Part shown: positions 1 through 8,120 of the stretch, piece after piece
Numbering within the stretch: position 1 is the stretch's first letter
Layout: every line of letters begins with the position of its first letter
Source of the DNA: Hyphomicrobiales bacterium
GTDB lineage: Bacteria; Pseudomonadota; Alphaproteobacteria; Rhizobiales; Rhizobiaceae
Direction: 5' to 3'
Length of the DNA: 64,000 nucleotides
NCBI GenBank assembly: GCA_900470805.1
Contig: UCCA01000022.1
Span: 124,001 to 188,000 of the forward strand
The notes under the pieces: generated by a model
Seen by the model: the letters and a program-made list of their open reading frames with translations, nothing else
The model's database searches: none
What the model was told of the DNA's origin: nothing
Position numbers and translations under genes: made by a program

Positions 1-356
1 ATCTCCTCGATCGCAGCCTTGCGGGACGGCACAAGGTCGGCCGCCTGCTGAAGCCGCTCGCGTGCTTGCGGCATCTTGCTCGGCGCCGAAACGGCGGCGT
101 CGAAGTCGGCGGTGCCTGCCGTCAGCTGCGCGATGACCGTTGCCTGCAGCACGGCGGCGGTGGCCGAAGCGCTGGCGCGGGAGGCCTGCATGGCAGCCAG
201 CGCTTCATGGTCGATGAAGGCGCTGTAGACCACGTCTGCGTTGCGGAATTCCTTGACGACGTAGGTGATGCCACCAACAGCGATCAGCCCGAGCAGGGCG
301 ACGACCGAGATGATCTTGGTGCGGATCTTGAAGTTCTTCAACATGGAGATGTCCAT
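1..356 (-). CDS. Methyl-accepting chemotaxis protein, N-terminal part (cut by the left edge)
   Basis: Only the first ~118 codons are in the window and no stop codon is reached. The visible part starts with a short basic stretch (KNFKIRTKI), then one strong membrane helix at about residues 12-32, then a helical periplasmic region rich in Ala and Gln. This is how rhizobial chemoreceptors with a four-helix-bundle sensor begin. The signalling domain would lie beyond the edge. The start at 356 was chosen; an in-frame ATG at 344 (MLKNFKIRTK) is an equally good alternative. It lies downstream of the glycosyltransferase on the same strand with a 187-base gap. A histidine kinase with the same N-terminus cannot be excluded. 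Confidence 0.6.
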   Translation of the reverse strand, partial: MDISMLKNFKIRTKIISVVALLGLIAVGGITYVVKEFRNADVVYSAFIDHEALAAMQASRASASATAAVLQATVIAQLTAGTADFDAAVSAPSKMPQARERLQQAADLVPSRKAAIEE

Positions 357-543
357 TCGGGCGGCACGGCCGGATGCGGTCTGCGACGGCTTGCGCCATT
401 CTGTTTGTGAAGCGTATGCCCGGATAGGCTCGACAGGCGCATCATGCATTCGGCACGTAGCCGGTGTCGTCGATCGCGACTAGAATCCATATTGCTTAAG
501 GCGAACCTAACGCGCCACTGTTGTCCACTGAAAATGAGCTGCC

Positions 544-2484
544 CTAGCCGGAAGTGCTCGGCGCATGTCGCGCCGACGTGTCCGCCATGACGGGAAGGTG
601 GGGCGTCTTGTCCCAGAAGAACGGCCGGTACGGCAGTTGGAACACCGCGCGCCAGGCGGCGGCGGATATCATCATCCAGTAGACCGGAATGCCCAGCCAT
701 CGCCAGCCGATCTGTCGCTTCTCGTCACGCAGCATCGCCTTGCGGCCGAGCAGCAGGAAGATGCCGTAGCTTCCCAGCATGTTGGCGATATCGATGGCGA
801 ACAATGCCGCTTCACGCGTGCCCGGCGGCGGGAAGCCCAGCATCATGTAGGTCGCGGTGGTTGTGAGCAGTGCGATTAGCCATGGATGGGCAAGCGCCGA
901 GACAAGCATGCCGCCGATGAGCACCTGAAAGACCAGGAAGCTGCCGACGCCCATTTCCCGCACCAGTGTTCCCGGCGAACGCATCATCACCAGCCACGTC
1001 TGCAGCCAGCCCTTGAACCAGCGCGTCCGCTGGTTGAACCAGACCTCATGCGTCGTCGGCGCATCCTCGTAGGTCGGGCAGTCGATGACGCCGCAGCGAT
1101 AGCCAAGCCGATGCAGCCGCATGCCGAGATCGGCATCCTCGGTCACATTGTAGGGGTCCCACCCGCCGCATGCCTTGAGATCGGCAACGCGCAGATGGTT
1201 GGAGGTGCCGCCGAGCGGCATCGGCAACCGGCGTTTCGCCAGCATCGGCAGAATGAGCCGAAAGAGTGCTGCGTATTCGAGCGCGAACGCGGCGCTGATC
1301 CATGAGCCGGCGCCATTGGAGACGATCAGCGGCGCTTGCAGGCAGGCGATGTCGCGACGGCTGGCAACGAACGTGGCATAAGCGGCCCGGAGCTGGTCGG
1401 GATGCGGGCGATCCTCGGCGTCATAGATCGCCAGATATTCGCCGCGCGCCCCGGCCAGCCCATAGTTGAGCGCCTTCGGCTTCGTGCGCGGGTGTGCTGG
1501 CGGAACCTCGACGATCTCGAATTGCGGGCCGAGATCCTGCGCCTGCAGGGCTGCGATCGTTGCCCTGTCGTCGGCCTCGCAAATCAGTTTGATATCCAGT
1601 TTCGCCGCCGGCCAGTTCAGCTGCTTCAGCGCTGCCACAAGCTGCCCGGCAACCTCCGCCTCCTTGTAGAGCGCAACGAGAACGGAATAGACCGGCAGCC
1701 GATCCGTTGGCTGCGGATCCGGCGGCGGCCGTTGTCGATGGTGGAGCGCTAGGGCCCGCAACAGAATCGCCGACATATAAAGTAGCGAAACCGCGATGTG
1801 CACGATATCCAGCAGCGGCAGATCGGATAACAGCGCGAAGACGAAGGCGCAAAGCGCCGCGCCTGCGATGAAGCCTTGCTTGCCGGACAAGACGATGCGG
1901 GCGCTGAATCGCCCCTTGTCCTCGAACAGCGTGCCGATGCTCTCCTTGACGCGGCGGCTTGCACCGACGCGCCAGACGGCGGCGCGTAGCGCTGCGGGCG
2001 TGGTGACGATGGCTCGCTCGGCGAGCCCCGGCCGCGCCTCCATCGTCTCAGCCAGCGCGAGCAGCCGCCGGGCTTCCGGAATGATCGCGATCATCGGCCG
2101 GTCGGTATAGTTGAGCCGCACGGATCGCGCATCGGCAAGCTGCGTATCGAGGGCCCTATCGTCATGGATCAGCTGAGGGTCGAGCGCCGGCAGAAACGGC
2201 AGGCGAAGCGCGCGCGCCAAACCGCCATAATAGCTTTCAGCATCGACCCATCCGTTGGCCAGCAGTTCATCCTCGATCGTCGTGCCGTTGTGGCGGGCGG
2301 CGATCGCGGCTCGGGCGATCATCGGCTTGCCGATGCCGAGCCGCAGCAGTGCTTCGATCTCGACCTGATAGGAATCGAACATCACCCAGACCGGTGCGGC
2401 GGGTGGCCGGTGGAGGCTCGATCTCTCATGAAGCACCGTATGGCGGGCATTGACCGCGCCCGGCGCATATTCCCCGAGAAGCAT
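544..2484 (-). CDS. Membrane GT2 glycosyltransferase with a GspE-N-like N-terminal domain
   Basis: A 646-residue processive-type family 2 glycosyltransferase, expected in the inner membrane to polymerise or transfer an NDP-sugar for an exopolysaccharide. Residues ~45-95 look like the N-terminal domain of type II secretion ATPases (GIGKPMI..., then ELLANGWVDAESYYGGLA). Two membrane helices follow at ~205-245. The catalytic domain begins at ~265, with EADDR near 300, DAED near 353, a TEDAD acceptor motif near 455 and the QxxRW signature QRTRW near 483. Further membrane helices lie at ~505-620. The N-terminal domain plus GT2 plus membrane layout recalls NfrB-like proteins. An internal ATG at 2382 is an alternative start; neither has a clear ribosome site. 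The exact polymer is unknown. Confidence 0.8.
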   Translation of the reverse strand: MLLGEYAPGAVNARHTVLHERSSLHRPPAAPVWVMFDSYQVEIEALLRLGIGKPMIARAAIAARHNGTTIEDELLANGWVDAESYYGGLARALRLPFLPALDPQLIHDDRALDTQLADARSVRLNYTDRPMIAIIPEARRLLALAETMEARPGLAERAIVTTPAALRAAVWRVGASRRVKESIGTLFEDKGRFSARIVLSGKQGFIAGAALCAFVFALLSDLPLLDIVHIAVSLLYMSAILLRALALHHRQRPPPDPQPTDRLPVYSVLVALYKEAEVAGQLVAALKQLNWPAAKLDIKLICEADDRATIAALQAQDLGPQFEIVEVPPAHPRTKPKALNYGLAGARGEYLAIYDAEDRPHPDQLRAAYATFVASRRDIACLQAPLIVSNGAGSWISAAFALEYAALFRLILPMLAKRRLPMPLGGTSNHLRVADLKACGGWDPYNVTEDADLGMRLHRLGYRCGVIDCPTYEDAPTTHEVWFNQRTRWFKGWLQTWLVMMRSPGTLVREMGVGSFLVFQVLIGGMLVSALAHPWLIALLTTTATYMMLGFPPPGTREAALFAIDIANMLGSYGIFLLLGRKAMLRDEKRQIGWRWLGIPVYWMMISAAAWRAVFQLPYRPFFWDKTPHLPVMADTSARHAPSTSG

Positions 2485-2540
2485 GGCTGTGATACACCGT
2501 CGTTGAAGTGGCAGTGCGTGAATCCCCAGGGCAGATCATA

Positions 2541-3416
2541 ATGGTGCAATTTAAACTGGCATCTCTCAAACCTGAGGGGTTTTTGGGTCTTTGGCTGTTT
2601 CTGCTGGCATTTTGCCTACCTCTTTCGGCGACAGCGCAGCAGACAACCGCATCGCTTCCACTGTTGTTCGACAGTCGCGAGCGCCTCGCCAAGCCCGATC
2701 TCACCGCCCTGGTGCGCCTGCGTTTCCTGACATCGGTCGATTTTCCCCCGTTCAATTTTATGGATCAGAACGGCAAGCTGTCGGGTTTCAACGTCGATCT
2801 GGCGCGCGAAATCTGTGCCGAGCTCGAGATATCCGACAAGTGCCAGATCCAGGCGCTGCCCTTTGCCGATCTGAAAGACGCGCTGGCTGCGTCGCAGGGC
2901 GATGCGGTGATCGCCGGTGTCGCGGTCGGGGCCGAATATCGTCGGCAGTTCGCCTTTTCGCGTCCCTATATGATGCTGCCGGCCCGTTTCGCGCGCAATC
3001 TCAAGGCGCCGATCAAGGGCGACAGCGCAACCAGCTTGGCCGACCGTTCCGTGGGTGTCGTCAAGGAAACGGCGCATGCCGCGATGCTGGCCGCCTACTT
3101 CCCGAAGCTGAAAGCCGTGCCGTTCGACAGCAAGGAAGCGCTTCTGGCGGCGCTTAAAGAGGGCAAGGTGGATGCCGCTTTCGCCGATTCGCTGCAACTG
3201 TCCTTCTGGGTGTCGTCGCAGGCCTCGGAGAAATGTTGCGCGCTGTTCGACGGCCCTTATATGTCCGAGCAGTTTCTCGGAGAAGGCATGACGATCATGC
3301 TGCGCCAGAAGGACGAAGTGCTGAGATCGGCCTTCGACCATGCGCTGGCGGCGCTGTCGCGCAGCGGCAGATTGCAGGAGATCTACCTGCGCTACTTCCC
3401 CTACGGCCTCTATTGA
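2541..3416 (+). CDS. Periplasmic amino-acid-type solute-binding protein (SBP_bac_3)
   Basis: A 291-residue secreted protein. The start at 2541 gives a clean signal peptide (hydrophobic core ~14-28, cleavage after SATA) and has AGGG upstream; the in-frame ATG at 2508 would place extra residues before the signal. The mature part shows the family-3 fold signature (DFPPFNFMDQNGKLSGFNVDLAREI split over ~68-93), the ILARGVA-like segment AVIAGVAVGAEYRR, and a conserved C-terminal end. It would capture a polar amino acid or similar ligand for an ABC importer, but no permease or ATPase gene lies nearby, so it is an orphan binding protein or a signalling sensor. It is divergent from the GT2 gene. Confidence 0.85.
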   Translation: MVQFKLASLKPEGFLGLWLFLLAFCLPLSATAQQTTASLPLLFDSRERLAKPDLTALVRLRFLTSVDFPPFNFMDQNGKLSGFNVDLAREICAELEISDKCQIQALPFADLKDALAASQGDAVIAGVAVGAEYRRQFAFSRPYMMLPARFARNLKAPIKGDSATSLADRSVGVVKETAHAAMLAAYFPKLKAVPFDSKEALLAALKEGKVDAAFADSLQLSFWVSSQASEKCCALFDGPYMSEQFLGEGMTIMLRQKDEVLRSAFDHALAALSRSGRLQEIYLRYFPYGLY

Positions 3417-3440
3417 GGCAACGGCCGCTGCCGGGAACCC

Positions 3441-3854
3441 TCAGCCCTTGCGAAAGCGGGCGATGGCGCTGCGTTCAATCGCGGCGCAGGTCAGCTTGTC
3501 GAGGCTGAGCCGGTCGCGAAGCAGGCTGAGCAGTCGCAGTTCCTCGGCCTTGACCGAAAGATCGGCGGAAGCGACCTCGACCGCAAGCGCATAGGCGGTG
3601 TCGTAGAGCTTCGGCGGCAGCGTGTCGCGGACGGTCTCCAGCACCACGTCAAGGCCTTCGGGCCCCGACAGCAGCGCCGCACAGTCGCGGGCGACCGCGA
3701 TCAACTTGTCGTCGTCGAAACCGCGAAACACCGGCAGAAAGCCGATCAATTGCCCGATGCGCTCCATCTCGCGATCGTTCATCGTGCTATCGACGGCGGA
3801 TGCCATCACCATCACGTAGATCAACGCGTCATGGGCGGAAAGCGGCTTGTTCAT
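3441..3854 (-). CDS. TerB-family (tellurite-resistance-like) protein
   Basis: A 137-residue cytoplasmic, all-helical protein. Residues ~5-40 (HDALIYVMVMASAVDSTMND then REMERIGQLIG) and the repeated acidic pattern around ~95-115 (EVASADLSVKAEE) match the TerB/DjlA-N fold, whose paired acidic sites bind metal ions. Length is typical of a stand-alone TerB. It converges on the binding-protein gene with 24 bases between stops. The role in metal or oxyanion stress is inferred from the family only; no other ter genes are adjacent, although a TerC-type membrane protein lies at about 12 kb. Confidence 0.75.
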   Translation of the reverse strand: MNKPLSAHDALIYVMVMASAVDSTMNDREMERIGQLIGFLPVFRGFDDDKLIAVARDCAALLSGPEGLDVVLETVRDTLPPKLYDTAYALAVEVASADLSVKAEELRLLSLLRDRLSLDKLTCAAIERSAIARFRKG

Positions 3855-3907
3855 GTCTGCATGGTCCCTCTGAACTCTCTCCAGAGTTTAAGAACTGGCC
3901 ACGTCCA

Positions 3908-4651
3908 TTACAAGGGATCGCTGATGCCTTCGACGGGCGATATGTCAGGATTGGCCATCACGCCGCCCTGCCGCGGGTCGCTGCCGTAAAGCCCGATCTT
4001 GGTCTCTCGGGCCTTGGCGCCGGCCTCCGAAAAGGGCGAGCCGTCGGCCGCTTCCGCCCAGCCGCTTTCGATCAGCCATTCGGAGAGATCCTGCGCGCCG
4101 ATCCTGCAGGCGGCGGTCGCGGTGCCGGTCCATTGGGCGTTGCCGAGATCGCAGTGAACGGTGCGCAGCCGCAGGAAAAGCCGGAAGTTGGTTTTCGCCA
4201 GCATGCCGCAGGGCCACGACGCGCCATCGGGACTGCTGCACATCTTGTTCACCGGCGTCGGCGTCAGCCCGGCTAGTTGCAGGCGCTTGTCGCCGAAGCC
4301 GAGAATGCCGGCGCTTTCGGCCACCGGTCGCGGCAGATCGATCCCGTTCTCAGCCACCAGCTGCGGCTTTTTCTCCGGCTGCGGCGCAGCTTCGCGTTCC
4401 AGCGGTTGGCCGTCCATAACAGCAGGATAAAACTGGCTGGCGTCATCGATAGGCCGCGCCGCCATGCTGGCGCCGGGATTGGTCGTCGGCTGCGCTGCGG
4501 GCTCTTGCTGAGTGCTGGGTGGTGCGTCCGGCACCGTTGCGGCCAAATCCGTTGCGCCCGATGCTCCGCCAAGCCGTTGCCCGCCGACGACGATCAGGCC
4601 GACAACGATCGCGATCCCTGCAATTGCCGTCCCGATTGCTGCAGGTCTCAT
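3908..4651 (-). CDS. Secreted or anchored protein with a degenerate thermonuclease (SNase)-like domain
   Basis: A 247-residue protein starting with an uncleaved-looking membrane anchor or signal (IGTAIAGIAIVVGLIVVGG, ~5-25), a Pro/Ala/Gln-rich linker to ~75, then a C-terminal domain with four cysteines. The last ~90 residues (VHCDL..., ACRIGAQDLSEWLIESGWAEA) match the second half of rhizobial SNase-like proteins. The catalytic arginine contexts of true staphylococcal-type nucleases are not evident, so activity is doubtful. It begins 11 bases after the S24 regulator stop and is probably co-transcribed with it. Confidence 0.55.
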   Translation of the reverse strand: MRPAAIGTAIAGIAIVVGLIVVGGQRLGGASGATDLAATVPDAPPSTQQEPAAQPTTNPGASMAARPIDDASQFYPAVMDGQPLEREAAPQPEKKPQLVAENGIDLPRPVAESAGILGFGDKRLQLAGLTPTPVNKMCSSPDGASWPCGMLAKTNFRLFLRLRTVHCDLGNAQWTGTATAACRIGAQDLSEWLIESGWAEAADGSPFSEAGAKARETKIGLYGSDPRQGGVMANPDISPVEGISDPL

Positions 4652-4662
4652 GGAAGATTTTC

Positions 4663-5328
4663 CTACTGGCTGGCCCAGATGATCCGGGCGATCCAGTCCA
4701 CGTCGGAAAGCTCGATCGTTCGGTTCGGGTGTTCGGGGTTGAGCGACATCAGTTCGATCGAACGCGGGCTCTGGCGCATCAGCACCTTGGCCATCACCTC
4801 GCCCTCGCGGGTCTTGACCACGACGCGGTCGTTGCGCCGTACCTGCGCGCCGGGCTCGACGATCAGCACGTCGCCATCGCGATAGAGCGGCATCATGCTC
4901 TCGCCCTGCACCTCGAGCGCGTAGACGCCGGCCTTCTGCGAGGGGGCGGCCGGAAATTCGACCACATCCCAGCCCTGTCCGGCCGGAAAGCCGCCATCGT
5001 CGAAAAAGCCGCCGGCGCCGGCCTGCGCAAAGCCCAGCAGCGGTATGGAACTGCCCTGCGGTGGAAACGCGCCTTCCGGAAGCGTCGAAAAGCTGCCCTG
5101 CGGCCGCATGAAGGCCATGAATTCTTCCATGCTGGAGCGGGTCGCATCCAGCACCTTGGCAATCGATTCCGTCGAAGGCCAGCGCAGCCGCCCATCGGCC
5201 GAAAGTCGCTTGGATTTGTTGAAGGAAGTGGGATCGAGACCTGCACGGCGCGCAAGCCCGGAGGGTGTCAGGTCGTGCCGTTCGGCAAGCCTGTCGAGCG
5301 CACCCCAGATTTGCTCGTGTGACAGCAT
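4663..5328 (-). CDS. XRE-type repressor with S24/LexA-like peptidase domain
   Basis: A 221-residue transcriptional regulator. The N-terminus (~3-60) is a helix-turn-helix (LTPSGLARRAGLDPTSFNKS). The C-terminus (~120-215) is an S24 peptidase fold with the nucleophile serine in GESMMPLYRDGD (~145) and the partner lysine in VVVKTREGEVMAK (~175). Such proteins resemble phage CI/LexA repressors that self-cleave on RecA activation; this chromosomal form is common in rhizobia. It heads a two-gene unit with the SNase-like protein. No SOS box was identified in its upstream region, and no prophage genes surround it. Confidence 0.85.
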   Translation of the reverse strand: MLSHEQIWGALDRLAERHDLTPSGLARRAGLDPTSFNKSKRLSADGRLRWPSTESIAKVLDATRSSMEEFMAFMRPQGSFSTLPEGAFPPQGSSIPLLGFAQAGAGGFFDDGGFPAGQGWDVVEFPAAPSQKAGVYALEVQGESMMPLYRDGDVLIVEPGAQVRRNDRVVVKTREGEVMAKVLMRQSPRSIELMSLNPEHPNRTIELSDVDWIARIIWASQ

Positions 5329-5434
5329 GTCGCCTGATTCCGTGCGCGTCCGCGCAATCCTTCAATCGGGCAAAAGATTAACCGCAAGGCTGGCAGGAGT
5401 AAAGAGACAAGAGGAATAAAATCCTCTCATCGTC

Positions 5435-6082
5435 TCAAGCCACCATCGCCATGTTTATTTTTCCGAGCTGGATCACCGCCTGCGTGCGGCTGTCGACGTC
5501 GAGTTTCAGGAGAATGGCCGAAACATGCGCCTTGATCGTCGCCTCCGACACGCCGAGTTCATAGGCGATCTGCTTGTTCAGCAACCCCTCGGCCAGCATC
5601 GTCAGCACCCGGCTCTGCTGTGGCGTCAGCGTGTGCAGCCGGTGGATCAGGTCCGCCACGTCGGGGTCCTGTTCCTGCCCGTCGCGATAGCTCTCCGGCG
5701 TCGCGATATCGCCAGCCAGCACCGTCTGGATGCCACGCCTGATATCCTCGATCCCGGACGATTTCGAGATGAAGCCGGAGGCGCCGAGTTCCAGCGCCCG
5801 GCGAATGGTCGTCGCATCGTCGGAGGCCGAGACGATGACGATCGGCAGGCCCGAGAACTCGGAGCGCAGCGCCATCAGCCCGGAAAAGCCGCTGACACCG
5901 GGCATGGCAAGATCGAGCAGCATCAGTTCCGCGTCGGGATAGTCTCCGGCCGCCTTGCGGGCCGCTGTGAAATCGCCGGCTTCGACGATATCGGGATGCC
6001 CCTCCATGCCGATGACGGCCTGACGCAGCGCGTCGCGAAAAAGCGGATGATCGTCGGCAATGATAATGGTCTGCTCATGCAT
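5435..6082 (-). CDS. NarL/LuxR-family DNA-binding response regulator
   Basis: A 215-residue two-domain regulator. The receiver domain (~3-120) has the acidic pair in IIADDHP, the phospho-acceptor aspartate in MLLDLAMPG (~55) and a lysine in FISKSSG (~107). The LuxR-type helix-turn-helix (~150-210) carries LTPQQSRVLTMLAEGLLNKQIA and ATIKAHVSAIL. The start at 6082 was preferred over 6142 because it has a strong GGGAGGG ribosome site and the receiver fold starts immediately after it. No cognate kinase is adjacent, so the signal and targets are unknown. Confidence 0.85.
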   Translation of the reverse strand: MHEQTIIIADDHPLFRDALRQAVIGMEGHPDIVEAGDFTAARKAAGDYPDAELMLLDLAMPGVSGFSGLMALRSEFSGLPIVIVSASDDATTIRRALELGASGFISKSSGIEDIRRGIQTVLAGDIATPESYRDGQEQDPDVADLIHRLHTLTPQQSRVLTMLAEGLLNKQIAYELGVSEATIKAHVSAILLKLDVDSRTQAVIQLGKINMAMVA

Positions 6083-6172
6083 CGAAAACTCCCTCCCAAG
6101 AGCCCGATCATGAAGTCCATGTATCGCGCTCCTCCGCGACACATGCCTCCCTGCTGACAGGATTATAGCAAA

Positions 6173-6571
6173 TCATGTCTTTTGCGGAAGGGCATTGCCC
6201 TGGTCTTCGCTCTGGAATTCCTTGACGATCCCCATGAAGCTGCGCATCCAGCGTTCCATGATGCCGATCGACCGGTCGATCTCGGCGTCGGAGGGCAGCG
6301 CCTTGTTGACGATGCTCTTGTTCTCCAGCGCCGTCACCCGCTCCGACAGCCGGTCCAGTTCGCCTTCGTAGGCCGCGCGTTCATCGGCGGCCATGCGGCA
6401 GACGAGCGCGCCGTCCTTCTCTTCGCAGAGCGACATGGCGCCGGTCTGCCGGTCGAGGCGCACGAAATGGTCGCCGCTGCGCTCCAGCTGGAAGCGCGTG
6501 GCATCCGGTTCCGCGGCGGCGGCGCTGAGCGGAAGCAAGAGGGCAGCGAGGCCGATTGCGATGTTTTTCAT
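6173..6571 (-). CDS. Secreted hypothetical protein with a coiled-coil segment
   Basis: A 132-residue protein with a clear signal peptide (hydrophobic ~4-20, cleavage near SAAAAEP). The mature part has a small region with two cysteines (LCEEKDGALVC, ~48-58) that could form a disulfide, then a heptad-like segment (~72-90, ELDRLSERVTALENK) and a helical tail. No enzyme signature is visible. It is periplasmic by inference. It is transcribed away from the DUF952-pyrD unit and probably stands alone. Confidence 0.65.
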   Translation of the reverse strand: MKNIAIGLAALLLPLSAAAAEPDATRFQLERSGDHFVRLDRQTGAMSLCEEKDGALVCRMAADERAAYEGELDRLSERVTALENKSIVNKALPSDAEIDRSIGIMERWMRSFMGIVKEFQSEDQGNALPQKT

Positions 6572-6681
6572 GGGTTTCCTCCGGAAAGTTCGATGGCTGT
6601 CGCATTTTTCGCGTCAAAGCGTGGACATCGCCGCTCAACTGCGGCAAAGCCCGGTCAAGACCAGCCATTCATGAGGCCATC

Positions 6682-7035
6682 ATGACCCTGACACCGACGC
6701 TTTACAAGATCGTGACGGAAACCCTCTGGCAGGAGGCCCGTCAGAATGGCGTCTTTCGTGGCGCCGAGATCGACCTCAAGGACGGCTTCATCCACTTCTC
6801 CACCGCAAGCCAGGCCATCCAGACGGCAGCCCTGCATTTCGCTGGCCGCACCGGCCTGCTGCTCGTCGCCGTCGATGCCGCGAGCCTGGGTGACAAACTG
6901 ATCTTCGAACCATCGCGCGGCGGCGATCTCTTCCCGCATCTCTATGCCGACCTGCCGCTTTCATCCGTGCTTTGGGAAAAGCCAATGCCGCTCGATGCCG
7001 CGGGCAACCACATATTTCCGGACCTTCAGCCATGA
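6682..7035 (+). CDS. DUF952 family protein
   Basis: A 117-residue cytoplasmic protein. The family pattern is clear: an N-terminal LYKIVTETLW, then DLKDGFIHFSTASQ (~34-47), a central DAASLGDKLIFEPSRGGDLFPHLYADLPL (split, ~72-100) and VLWEKPMPLD. These proteins share the fold of ADP-ribosyltransferase-like domains but their reaction is not established. Its stop overlaps the pyrD start in an ATGA arrangement, indicating translational coupling; DUF952 next to pyrD is a recurrent pairing in rhizobia. Confidence 0.8.
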   Translation: MTLTPTLYKIVTETLWQEARQNGVFRGAEIDLKDGFIHFSTASQAIQTAALHFAGRTGLLLVAVDAASLGDKLIFEPSRGGDLFPHLYADLPLSSVLWEKPMPLDAAGNHIFPDLQP

Positions 7036-8120
7036 TCGATCTTTTCAAGTCCGCAGCCCGCAAGGGTCTCTTCCTCTTCGATCCGGAAACGGCGCACGGC
7101 ATGTCGATCGCCGCGCTGAAGTCGGGCCTCGTGCCGGTCTGCAAGGTGCCCTCCGATCCGCGCCTGCGCCAGATGGTGGCCGGCATAGAATTCGCCAACC
7201 CGCTCGGCATGGCCGCCGGCTTCGACAAGAATGCGGAAGTGCCCGAAGCGTTGCTGAAGATCGGTTTCGGCTTCACCGAGATCGGCACAGTGACGCCGAA
7301 GCCGCAGGCGGGCAATCCGAAGCCGCGCATCTTCCGGCTGGTGGACGATGAAGGCGTCATCAACCGGCTCGGCTTCAACAACGAGGGCCACGCCGCCGCC
7401 TTCGCACGCCTTTCAGCTATCGGGGGCAGCGGCATCATCGGCGTCAATATCGGCGCCAACAAGGACAGCGACGACCGCATCGACGACTACGTCAAGGGCA
7501 TCCGCCGGTTCTATTCGGTCGCCCGCTATTTCACCGCCAACATCTCTTCGCCGAACACGCCGGGACTGCGCGACCTGCAGGCCCGCGAAAGCCTGTCGGC
7601 GCTGTTGTCGGCGGTGCTGGCCGCCCGCGACGAGGAGGCTCTGAAGTCCGGCCGCAAGATCCCGGTTTTCCTCAAGATCGCGCCGGATCTCACGGAGGAG
7701 GGGATGGACGACATCGCCGCCGAAGCGTTGTCGCATGCGCTCGACGGCCTCATCGTCTCCAACACCACGCTCGCCCGCGACGGATTGAAGGACCAGCGCC
7801 AGGCAAAGGAGGCCGGCGGCCTCTCCGGCAAGCCGGTCTTCGAAAAATCGACCGTGGTGCTGGCCAAGATCCGCAAGCGCGTCGGCCCCGACCTGCCGAT
7901 CATCGGCGTCGGCGGTGTATCGTCGGCCGAAACGGCGCTGGAAAAGATCAAGGCGGGCGCCGATCTGGTGCAGCTTTATTCCTGCATGGTCTATGAAGGT
8001 CCGGGGCTTGCCGGCGACATCGTTCGCGGCCTGTCGAAGCTGCTCGACCGCGAGAAGGTCTCATCGATCCGCGATCTGCGTGACAGAAACACCAATTACT
8101 GGGCGGCGCGAAACGTCTGA
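7032..8120 (+). CDS. pyrD: Dihydroorotate dehydrogenase (quinone), class 2
   Basis: A 362-residue membrane-associated flavoprotein that oxidises dihydroorotate to orotate with quinone as acceptor, the fourth step of pyrimidine synthesis. It has the class-2 N-terminal helix region (~1-40), the FMN-binding motif NPLGMAAGFDKNAE (~56-70), GFGFTEIGTVTPKPQ (~82), the active-site segment NISSPNTPGL with the catalytic serine (~175), and the terminal IIGVGGVSS...GADLVQLYS (~295-320). The start at 7032 is coupled to DUF952. The last 25 bases overlap the convergent MATE gene. Confidence 0.95.
   Translation: MIDLFKSAARKGLFLFDPETAHGMSIAALKSGLVPVCKVPSDPRLRQMVAGIEFANPLGMAAGFDKNAEVPEALLKIGFGFTEIGTVTPKPQAGNPKPRIFRLVDDEGVINRLGFNNEGHAAAFARLSAIGGSGIIGVNIGANKDSDDRIDDYVKGIRRFYSVARYFTANISSPNTPGLRDLQARESLSALLSAVLAARDEEALKSGRKIPVFLKIAPDLTEEGMDDIAAEALSHALDGLIVSNTTLARDGLKDQRQAKEAGGLSGKPVFEKSTVVLAKIRKRVGPDLPIIGVGGVSSAETALEKIKAGADLVQLYSCMVYEGPGLAGDIVRGLSKLLDREKVSSIRDLRDRNTNYWAARNV

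Noticed and set aside
4663..5328. Prophage repressor marking a prophage
   Set aside because: The S24-type regulator has only chromosomal neighbours; no phage structural or integrase genes are nearby.
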